From the NCBI GenBank assembly GCA_020850025.1, contig JADZFI010000394.1:1-6335 (forward strand): a stretch of DNA of 6,335 nt, read 5' to 3'. The translations under genes were made by a program, and so were the position numbers. Of the stretch, positions 1 through 5,113 are shown piece after piece. This DNA comes from Saprospiraceae bacterium. Lineage in GTDB: Bacteria > Bacteroidota > Bacteroidia > Chitinophagales > Saprospiraceae. Every line of letters begins with the position of its first letter. Position 1 is the first letter of the stretch. The notes beneath the pieces are model-generated. The model searched no databases. It worked only from the letters and a program-made list of their open reading frames with translations, and was not told the DNA's origin.

Positions 1-1
1 A

Positions 2-661
2 GTGAATACAAGTTCATTGTATTGGAAGGCGTCCGGGCAGCTGCTCAATACCGTAAATTCAGGAGGTGGCGATTTCTTCGGGCAAAAGAACCGATATCTG
101 GCTTTTCGGATAGAAAATAGCGCTAACCAATATTATTACGGCTGGATCAGGTTAACCTGCAGCACGGATTTTACTGAATTAACCATTTCTGACTTTGCTA
201 TTCGCACGGCGCCGGATTCCACGGTATATGCCGGACAAAAAGTGATAGGCGCCCCGTGCGATTCACCCCTCGGTATTCAAACCCCAATTGAACAGATGTC
301 AGATATTGAAGGATATTACCACGATGAAAACGATTCCGAATGCAGCATTGCAGTAGGACCGCCCGGCAACGCTGGTTTTGATTTTTCTGTGCAGTTCTTC
401 CCGTTCTTATGGCCATATTATAAGCTTAATGGCCATTTAACGGCCGACGGCAAACTGCAACTCCCGGAATTTACTTTTTCAGGAAATTTACCTTCACCAG
501 GCGGCACCCCTCGCCCTTTCTCCGGATATATCAGTGGAACTGCCACCTTGTACATCAAGGAAGATGGGAAAAAAGTGTTGCTTTGGGATATTTCCATGAA
601 CAAAACCGGATTCATGCCGCAATCCTACCTTGGCGACTTCTGGTCAGAAAAATGCGATTGA
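2..661 (+). CDS. C-terminal part of a probably exported beta-rich protein, unknown function (5' partial)
   Basis: The frame is open to the left edge and the GTG at base 2 has no upstream context, so this is almost certainly the 3' end of a longer gene. I do not recognise a named family. Numbering from the GTG, residues about 1-80 are beta-rich, with an aromatic 'YLAFRI' strand followed by 'YYYGWIRL' and an 'YAGQK' ending. This resembles the last strands of a beta-sandwich seen in many secreted Bacteroidota proteins (from memory, not searched). A short linker with Cys86 leads to a second beta-rich segment, about 100-217, containing 'DIEGYYHDEN', 'LNGHLTADGKLQLP' and 'FSGYISGTATLYI', and the protein ends 'SEKCD'. 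Cys52, Cys86, Cys114 and Cys218 could form disulfides outside the cytoplasm. No transmembrane segment is visible, and I see no typical type IX secretion sorting domain at the C-terminus. The stop lies 21 bases before the histidine kinase gene, so the two are probably co-transcribed. Confidence 0.75.
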   Translation: MNTSSLYWKASGQLLNTVNSGGGDFFGQKNRYLAFRIENSANQYYYGWIRLTCSTDFTELTISDFAIRTAPDSTVYAGQKVIGAPCDSPLGIQTPIEQMSDIEGYYHDENDSECSIAVGPPGNAGFDFSVQFFPFLWPYYKLNGHLTADGKLQLPEFTFSGNLPSPGGTPRPFSGYISGTATLYIKEDGKKVLLWDISMNKTGFMPQSYLGDFWSEKCD

Positions 662-682
662 CCGAAATCCAAACATGCTCTT

Positions 683-2029
683 ATGGCCTTAGTCCGTTCC
701 TTTTCCGTGTCCTTTTTTTGGCGCATCCTGCTGCTATCGCTGTCCATTACTGGCGCGGTAGCAGCAGCCTTATGGCCTAAACCCCAATTTGGATTAGCGT
801 TCCTGATGGGAATAGTTGCATCAGGAGTGGCCTTTAGCCTGTACCGGTACGTCAACGATACCAACCGCCGCCTGGCGCGTTTTTTTGAGAGCGTACGGTA
901 CTCGGATTTTGCCATCCGGTTCGCCTCCAGTAAGGACAAGGGCGATTCCTTCGCAGAAGTAAATCGTCAGTTCAATGAGGTACTGGAAGCTTTCAGGCAA
1001 ACCCGGGCGGAGAAAGAAGCCAACCTGCTTTTCCTTAATACCATCGTGCAGCACCTTAGCGCGGGCATTTTGGTGTTCGATGCACAGGCAGGTGTGCTGG
1101 TTTCCAACAGCGCCGCTTTTCAACTGCTGGGGGTATACCGGTTGCATCATCTGCACGATCTGCCGGAAAGACACAAGGCGCTGATACAGTTCGTTCAACA
1201 ACTCCGGTCTAAAGGCAAAATGCTGTACCAGCCGGAATCGGGCCGGCAACTGGCGGTACAGGGCGTTAGTCTGAGCCTCCAGGGCCGCGCCGTGCGTTTG
1301 ATCACCCTGCAAAACATTCACCCGGAGCTGCAACGTAAAGAGGTAGATGCCTGGCGCAACCTGACCCGTGTGCTGCGCCACGAGATCATGAATTCCGTTA
1401 CACCCATAGTGTCACTGGTAGAAACTGCTCAGGACATTTTAAAGCACGATCTGGGCGAATCCCCGGCCACGGCCGACCTCACCGAAGCGCTTGAGGTGGT
1501 GGCGTCAAGAAGTCGAGGACTGATGAATTTTGTGGAAGCCTATCGCTCCTTCAGTGCCATCCCGACGCCCAGGATGGAGGAGTTTGCCGTCAGGCATTTG
1601 CTGGAGAGAGTGGTGCAGCTTACAACTCCGGAGCTTCGTGACCAAAAAATTCTCCTGGAATATTTCGTGCAGCCTGAGGATCTCCGTATTCAGGCCGACA
1701 CCGGCCAGTTGGAGATGGTGTTGATCAATTTAGTGAAAAATGCGCGTGAAGCGCTGGTTTCCTCCGGAAAAAGCGGCGATTCAACCCCAAGAATAACCCT
1801 TAGAGCCGGGGCTGATGCCAAAGGCAAGCCATTTATTGAAGTGGAAGACAACGGTCCGGGCATCGCTTCAGAATTACTGGATGAGGTATTCATCCCGTTC
1901 TTCACCACCAAACCCGCCGGAACCGGGGTCGGACTCAGCATTTCCAAACAAATCATGCAACTGCATGGCGGGGATATTCGCGTAAGTACCGCAGCAGGAG
2001 GCGGCGCAAGGTTTATATTGGAGTTTTAG
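683..2029 (+). CDS. Sensor histidine kinase, NtrY-like (membrane-bound, PAS-containing)
   Basis: A 448-residue transmembrane histidine kinase that should autophosphorylate on His233 and pass the phosphate to a response regulator. Two hydrophobic segments, about 12-31 and 36-54, are separated by only a few residues, so there is almost no periplasmic sensor. A HAMP-like linker (about 55-112) and a PAS-like domain (about 115-210) follow. The dimerisation/phosphoacceptor domain has the H-box 'RHEIMNSVTPI' (His233), the form typical of NtrY-like kinases. The ATPase domain carries the N-box 'NLVKNAREAL' (Asn353), G1 'DNGPGI' (389-394), the F-box 'FIPFFTTK' (403-410) and G2 'GTGVGLS' (413-419). All catalytic motifs are intact. 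The ATG at 683 is 21 bases after the upstream stop, with no clear ribosome binding site, as is common in Bacteroidota. Such kinases often sit beside an NtrC-type sigma-54 activator; none is present in this window. The signal sensed is unknown, and a cytoplasmic or membrane cue seems likelier than a periplasmic ligand. Confidence 0.93.
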   Translation: MALVRSFSVSFFWRILLLSLSITGAVAAALWPKPQFGLAFLMGIVASGVAFSLYRYVNDTNRRLARFFESVRYSDFAIRFASSKDKGDSFAEVNRQFNEVLEAFRQTRAEKEANLLFLNTIVQHLSAGILVFDAQAGVLVSNSAAFQLLGVYRLHHLHDLPERHKALIQFVQQLRSKGKMLYQPESGRQLAVQGVSLSLQGRAVRLITLQNIHPELQRKEVDAWRNLTRVLRHEIMNSVTPIVSLVETAQDILKHDLGESPATADLTEALEVVASRSRGLMNFVEAYRSFSAIPTPRMEEFAVRHLLERVVQLTTPELRDQKILLEYFVQPEDLRIQADTGQLEMVLINLVKNAREALVSSGKSGDSTPRITLRAGADAKGKPFIEVEDNGPGIASELLDEVFIPFFTTKPAGTGVGLSISKQIMQLHGGDIRVSTAAGGGARFILEF

Positions 2030-2043
2030 CGCTTGTGGAAAGT

Positions 2044-2076
2044 ACTGTCAGGGCAGCCAGCAGCCACCCCGACAGT
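2044..2076. terminator. Possible bidirectional terminator hairpin between convergent genes
   Basis: ACTGTC (2044-2049) pairs perfectly with GACAGT (2071-2076). After a bulged A, GGG (2051-2053) can pair with CCC (2068-2070), giving about nine base pairs around a 14-base loop. It lies between the stops of the kinase gene (+) and the beta-barrel gene (-), where a shared terminator would be expected. No T-run follows on either strand, so it is not a classical intrinsic terminator and the call rests on position and dyad symmetry only. Confidence 0.3.
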
Positions 2077-2089
2077 GGTGAAATTATCC

Positions 2090-2662
2090 TCAGAACTTAC
2101 GTACGATACCAAGATTTACATAGTTGGAGCCTCCAACACCGAAGTAAAGTCCTTCTGAATCCAATCCGGTAGCATTGTTGATGTCAGCTGACACATACAC
2201 TCCCGGGATGGTTTCGATATTGATGGCCCAGCGCTCATTGAAGCTGTGCTGCAACCCGAATACCCAGCCAAAGGAAGGGGTGATTTGCAAAACCATGTCG
2301 TCGTCTCCTACGGTCGCTGCCGCTAAATTGAAACTGAATTCCGGCCCCTGGTAAAAATCAAGTTTGCTGTCCAGCGCTTTGCGTTTTTCCCGACCAATGG
2401 CTAATGCCAGATTGAGATGAAAATCTGTTACATCCTCACGAAGTGCCAGATCAATACTACCGGAAGCGAAACGAATACGCCGATACGTCCCGGCGCTCAA
2501 TTCCTTTTTGTAAAATCCGCCAAAAGCGCCGTCATTAAAGTTCAGAGAACTAAACTGAAGACCCACCTCCCGTTTAGGTTTTCCACTTTGAGCCTGAAGG
2601 GAAGTACTCAGGCAAAAGCATAGTGCAAGGGTAGAGAGAAAGAAAGTAGTTTTGGTAAGCAT
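2090..2662 (-). CDS. Small exported protein, probable outer-membrane beta-barrel
   Basis: A 190-residue protein that I do not recognise as a named family. I chose the ATG at 2662 because it is followed directly by a signal peptide: Lys4, a hydrophobic core over residues 6-18, then 'STSLQAQ' with likely cleavage after Ala24. The frame continues upstream to a TTG at 2686, which would add eight polar residues before the signal and is less likely. Two Cys residues (15 and 17) lie inside the hydrophobic core and do not form a lipobox. The mature part, about 165 residues, alternates polar and hydrophobic residues with many Gly and aromatics, for example 'SFGWVFGLQHSF', 'FHLNLALAIG' and 'GLYFGVGGSNYVNLGIVRKF'. 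The last residue is Phe, a common feature of outer-membrane barrels. The size would suit an eight-stranded barrel. The gene is convergent with the kinase gene and divergent from the GTPase gene. No Shine-Dalgarno sequence or clear TAnnTTTG box lies upstream; the leader instead holds a 9-nt periodic repeat. Confidence 0.82.
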   Translation of the reverse strand: MLTKTTFFLSTLALCFCLSTSLQAQSGKPKREVGLQFSSLNFNDGAFGGFYKKELSAGTYRRIRFASGSIDLALREDVTDFHLNLALAIGREKRKALDSKLDFYQGPEFSFNLAAATVGDDDMVLQITPSFGWVFGLQHSFNERWAINIETIPGVYVSADINNATGLDSEGLYFGVGGSNYVNLGIVRKF

Positions 2663-2680
2663 AGTATAATGTGAGTTTGG

Positions 2681-2749
2681 TGACAATTACTGTGATTAGC
2701 GTGATTTTGATGATTTGAGTGATGTAAGACTTGATTTCATGATGATTGA
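2681..2749. repeat. Short-period (9-nt) imperfect repeat, GATT/AATC units
   Basis: On the + strand, GATT or close variants start at 2685 (AATT), 2694, 2703, 2712 and 2721 (GATG), an exact 9-base step. Two looser copies at 2733 and 2744 follow with 12- and 11-base steps. Read on the minus strand, this is a series of AATCA-type blocks in the upstream leader of the beta-barrel gene, beginning about 20 bases before its ATG. Similar 'AATCAnnnn' arrays are, from memory, frequent in intergenic DNA of some Bacteroidota; this was not checked. Its function is unknown: it could be a degenerate tandem repeat, a phased protein-binding array or a replication-slippage product. Confidence 0.6.
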
Positions 2750-2884
2750 AAATAGGCCTCGTGAAAAACCACTCTGAGTTAACTATATTCGATAAATTAG
2801 CCTGTTCTACAGCAGAAGATTTGGCAACTGCCACAAAATCCGGCCGTAAAATACTTAACAGCTAAATTTATTAACAGTTCAAAA

Positions 2885-3009
2885 GACAATGGACAATTGA
2901 CGGTTGGACAATGCACGTTGGACTTGCGCTCGGGGTATACAGAGCATTCAAGCTCAATCGAGCCCAAGCCCAACGTCCATTGTCAAACCGTCCAAATGTC
3001 TAAATGTCC
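2885..3009. repeat. Long imperfect inverted repeat (large potential hairpin)
   Basis: The left arm 2885-2932 is complementary to the right arm 2959-3008. The inner 34 bases, 2899-2932 against 2959-2992, match at 30 positions without gaps; the outer part is looser and needs two gaps. A 26-base loop (2933-2958) contains a further small hairpin, GAGC (2942-2945) with GCTC (2952-2955). The arms are built from recurring GGACAAT, TTGAC and GTTGGAC words, so each arm is also internally repetitive. The right arm ends 37 bases before the GTPase ATG. The arrangement fits a palindromic intergenic element of the REP or MITE type; no transposase or obvious target-site duplication is visible. Confidence 0.75.
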
Positions 3010-3033
3010 ACAATCTGATTTTTGGAATTTTCC

Positions 3034-3041
3034 TATGTTTG
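3034..3041 (+). promoter_or_regulatory. Match to the Bacteroidota -7 element, next to the GTPase start
   Basis: TATGTTTG fits the TAnnTTTG consensus exactly and ends only four bases before the ATG at 3046. If it is used, transcription would begin at or very near the start codon and the mRNA would be leaderless. No TTG -33 element lies at the usual distance of about 19-21 bases upstream, so this may be a chance match and the real promoter may be farther upstream. Confidence 0.3.
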
Positions 3042-3045
3042 ACGC

Positions 3046-4767
3046 ATGATTCTGAACCAACGAACCCTAGCCCTTCGCGCCCAATGCGAAGACCTGGTGA
3101 AAGACCTTCAGCAACTCAGCCAGGACATTGGACATAAGGAATTGGCCACCATGGTGGGCGAACTGCGCAACCGTATGTCGGAACCCTTTATGTTCGTGAT
3201 TGTCGGGGAGGTAAAAGCCGGCAAAAGCAGCTTCGTCAATGCCTTGCTTGAATCCGGCCGGGAAATTTGCGCCGTTGCGCCGCAACCCATGACAGATACC
3301 GTTCAGCAAATCCTTTACGGCGAAAAGGAAGAAACTGTGGTGGTGAATCCCTTCCTGAAGAAGCTGTATCTGCCTGTTGATATTCTAAAGGACATTGCCA
3401 TTGTGGATACCCCTGGTACCAACAGCATTGTTGCCCATCACCAGGAAATTACCGAACGATTTATACCCGCCAGCGATCTGGTCATTTTTGTGTTTGAAGC
3501 CAAGAACCCCTACCGGCAATCGGCCTGGGATTTTTTTGATTTTATTCACCGCGACTGGCACAAGAAGATCATCTTCGTCCTGCAGCAGAAAGACCTGCTG
3601 TCGGCCGAAGACCTCATGGTGAACGAACGTGGCTTGTACGAATATGCGCTTAAAAAAGGCATGGAGGAGCCGGTTATCTACGCCACCAGTGCCAAGGCAG
3701 AACTGGAGGGGCGTTTTGATCAGAGCAATTTCTCGGCTGTGCGCGATTACATCCGGACACATGTTACCGGGGGCAGAGGCGCCGCCTTGAAACTGAAAAA
3801 TAATCTGTCCACCTCCCGACATATCCTGGACCGGCTCCGTGCCGATCTCGACACCCGTGCTGAGCAGTTCAGACTAGACACTGAATTCCGGCGTGATATT
3901 GCCCAAACGCTGGACAACCAGGAGAAAAAATCGAATCACCATGTTGATTTGCTGATTGAAAACCTGCTGAATGGTTACGATCGCATAACCCGCGGCATCG
4001 GGCAGGAACTGTCAGCCGGACTTTCCTTCCCGGCCTTGCTAAAACGTTCGGTAATGGGTTTGTTCAGCAAGCAGGCAAGCATTACCGATTGGCTGAACAG
4101 CCTGACCAAGCAGCTTGAGCTGCAACTCAACGCCGAACTGCGCAGCAAACTAAACGATGGCGTGGTAGATCTGGCGGATTCCGTGCAGCAGATGGCCAAA
4201 ATGATCGACCTGAAAATACGCGCTGCCGACACTGTGGTAAAGAGCGATTCCTACATATTTGAAACGATCTCCGAAAAACGGGCTACCGTCATGAAAGAGT
4301 TGCAGGAAGCTTTCGCCCGGTTTATGACCCGCTCTGAAAGCTTCAATGATGGCAAACTTTTTCCGGAAAACACTACCGTTTCTCCCAGCATTGCTGCCGG
4401 AAGTGGCGCCGCCATTATTGGACTGGTACTGGCAGGCGTAACCAAAATGACCGTCTTCGATGTTACCGGTGGATTGCTGACCGGAATTGGGATGTTGTTT
4501 GCCGGATTTACGGCAAGAGCCCAGCGCAGCAAGATCGTTAAAGGCTATGAGGCAGAAATCGGGAAGGGCAGAATGCAGATGCAGGCCGAACTGGAGACCA
4601 AGCTCAGAGGTTATGTGCGCACCATAAAGGGTCGGATTGCTGACAATTTTGGAGAAATTGATGCGCTGCTGGCCAATGAAGAGACCCAGATTTTGCACTT
4701 TAATGAGGCACATTCCAGGCTGGAAGAACGGCTTGAAACACTTAATAATGATTTGGAAATCAACTAA
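3046..4767 (+). CDS. Bacterial dynamin-like GTPase with C-terminal membrane hairpin
   Basis: A 573-residue dynamin-superfamily GTPase; such proteins bind and remodel membranes, with GTP hydrolysis driving shape change or fusion. A helical N-terminal region (1-46) precedes the G domain. The P-loop is 'GEVKAGKSS' (54-62), the switch I threonine is Thr83 or Thr85 in 'PMTDTVQ', G3 is 'DTPG' (121-124), G4 appears to be 'QQKD' (180-183) instead of the usual T/N-K-x-D, and 'TSAK' (214-217) is a probable G5. A long helical stalk (about 245-440) follows. Two hydrophobic segments, about 447-466 and 470-489, are likely a membrane-inserting hairpin or paddle, and are followed by basic residues and a helical tail rich in Glu and Leu (about 500-572). 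An in-frame TGA two codons upstream (3040-3042) makes the ATG at 3046 the only sensible start; there is no Shine-Dalgarno sequence. The gene stands alone, whereas many bacterial dynamins occur in tandem pairs. The physiological role (membrane stress, vesicles or phage defence) cannot be told from the sequence. Confidence 0.9.
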   Translation: MILNQRTLALRAQCEDLVKDLQQLSQDIGHKELATMVGELRNRMSEPFMFVIVGEVKAGKSSFVNALLESGREICAVAPQPMTDTVQQILYGEKEETVVVNPFLKKLYLPVDILKDIAIVDTPGTNSIVAHHQEITERFIPASDLVIFVFEAKNPYRQSAWDFFDFIHRDWHKKIIFVLQQKDLLSAEDLMVNERGLYEYALKKGMEEPVIYATSAKAELEGRFDQSNFSAVRDYIRTHVTGGRGAALKLKNNLSTSRHILDRLRADLDTRAEQFRLDTEFRRDIAQTLDNQEKKSNHHVDLLIENLLNGYDRITRGIGQELSAGLSFPALLKRSVMGLFSKQASITDWLNSLTKQLELQLNAELRSKLNDGVVDLADSVQQMAKMIDLKIRAADTVVKSDSYIFETISEKRATVMKELQEAFARFMTRSESFNDGKLFPENTTVSPSIAAGSGAAIIGLVLAGVTKMTVFDVTGGLLTGIGMLFAGFTARAQRSKIVKGYEAEIGKGRMQMQAELETKLRGYVRTIKGRIADNFGEIDALLANEETQILHFNEAHSRLEERLETLNNDLEIN

Positions 4768-4874
4768 TCAGCACTTTTTTTCAAGCGATAAAGCAGGGTC
4801 TGAACCAGGCAGTAACTGTAAAAAATCTTTTTTCAACACAGGTTCCGGATATGCTAAAAAAACGAAAGTGGCGT
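4768..4874. other. Spacer after the GTPase gene, no gene seen
   Basis: A run of eight T residues (about 4773-4780) follows the GTPase stop almost at once, but I see no GC-rich stem before it. Further on, AAAAAA (4820-4825) and TTTTTT (4828-4833) are separated by TC and could form only a weak A-U hairpin. Either might help end GTPase transcription; neither is a convincing intrinsic terminator. Confidence 0.4.
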
Positions 4875-4882
4875 TACTTTTG
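4875..4882 (+). promoter_or_regulatory. Bacteroidota -7 promoter element for the candidate small RNA
   Basis: TACTTTTG, followed by C, is an exact match to the TAnnTTTG consensus of the Bacteroidota primary sigma factor. It predicts transcription starting near 4887 on the + strand. No clear TTG -33 element is visible at the expected spacing. The match gains weight from what follows: no open gene downstream on this strand, several stems, and an intrinsic terminator about 200 bases on. Confidence 0.5.
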
Positions 4883-4886
4883 CATG

Positions 4887-5089
4887 AACAAATTCACGTC
4901 CGAAAATCACACAATCGCCAATTTGGGCTGTTGCTTGCCTCATTCTCGGAATTTCACAAACAACACTATGCGTTGCTCTCCGGAGCATCCCTACTCATGA
5001 GTTGATCACGGCCACTTTGGCCGCCGATATAAAGAAGTAATCGGTTTTTGGGATGTCCTCTTCCGCAGCAATGCGGAGGGGGATTTTTT
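4887..5089 (+). ncRNA. Candidate structured small RNA (about 200 nt), unknown family
   Basis: The unit is bounded by a TAnnTTTG promoter match and a strong intrinsic terminator, with no convincing coding frame between. Visible pairings include TCCGA (4899-4903) with TCGGA (4946-4950); TGCTC with GAGCA (4974-4978, 4983-4987); CGGCC with GGCCG (5009-5013, 5019-5023); CCGAT with ATCGG (5024-5028, 5040-5044); and the terminator stem. CATCCC (4986-4991) can also pair with GGGATG (5050-5055), enclosing the CGGCC and CCGAT hairpins in a multibranched fold; this overlaps the GAGCA stem by two bases, so the two are partly exclusive. A 10-base palindrome, ACTCATGAGT, lies at 4993-5002. I recognise no motif of SRP RNA, tmRNA, RNase P RNA or a known riboswitch. 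The fold looks branched rather than the rod expected of 6S RNA, but 6S is not excluded. It converges on porX and ends about 25 bases from its stop. The start is inferred from the promoter. Confidence 0.45.
5055..5089 (+). terminator. Strong intrinsic (rho-independent) terminator
   Basis: TCCGCA (5062-5067) and TGCGGA (5072-5077) form a perfect six-base-pair stem closed by the GNRA-type tetraloop GCAA. The stem extends outward through T-G, C-G, T-G, C-G, C-G and T-A pairs to 5056/5083, giving about 12 pairs including wobbles. Six T residues follow at 5084-5089. The T-run is on the + strand only, so the signal serves rightward transcripts, meaning the candidate small RNA and any read-through from the GTPase gene. 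It is not a terminator for the leftward porX gene. Confidence 0.85.
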
Positions 5090-5113
5090 ATTTACGAGGT
5101 GCGACTTGCGAGT

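Larger units (their letters stand above)
2663..3045. other. Divergent intergenic region with two repeat structures
   Basis: This 383-base spacer separates the leftward beta-barrel gene from the rightward GTPase gene and must contain promoters for both. It holds, in order, a GATT-type 9-nt periodic repeat (2681-2749), a central AT-rich stretch (2750-2884), a long inverted repeat (2885-3009) and a TAnnTTTG match just before the GTPase start. The central stretch contains a 34-codon + strand frame (GTG at 2761 to TAA at 2863-2865), which I do not call a gene because there is no supporting signal. Confidence 0.7.

Noticed and set aside
2574..2834. An 86-codon minus-strand frame overlapping the 5' end of the beta-barrel gene
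   Set aside because: It runs through the AATC repeat, which creates an artificial Ile/Thr-rich stretch, and overlaps a gene with a clear signal peptide in another frame.
2761..2865. A 34-codon + strand frame from GTG 2761 to TAA in the divergent spacer
   Set aside because: The composition looks protein-like, but it has a non-ATG start, no ribosome binding site, no promoter match and no recognisable motif. It could be a gene remnant, but this cannot be supported.
4820..4833. AAAAAA-TC-TTTTTT as a terminator for the GTPase gene
   Set aside because: A six-pair A-U stem with a two-base loop is not stable enough, and there is no GC-rich stem before it.
4884..5000. A 38-codon + strand frame from ATG 4884 to TGA
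   Set aside because: The ATG lies at or just upstream of the transcription start predicted from the TACTTTTG box, the peptide has no signal, domain or repeated residue pattern, and the DNA is better explained by RNA stems.
5009..5023. GGCCACTTTGG as a possible cobalamin-riboswitch B12 box
   Set aside because: Only part of the box resembles GCCACTG, the rest of the cobalamin riboswitch core is absent, and no vitamin B12 or transport gene lies downstream on this strand.
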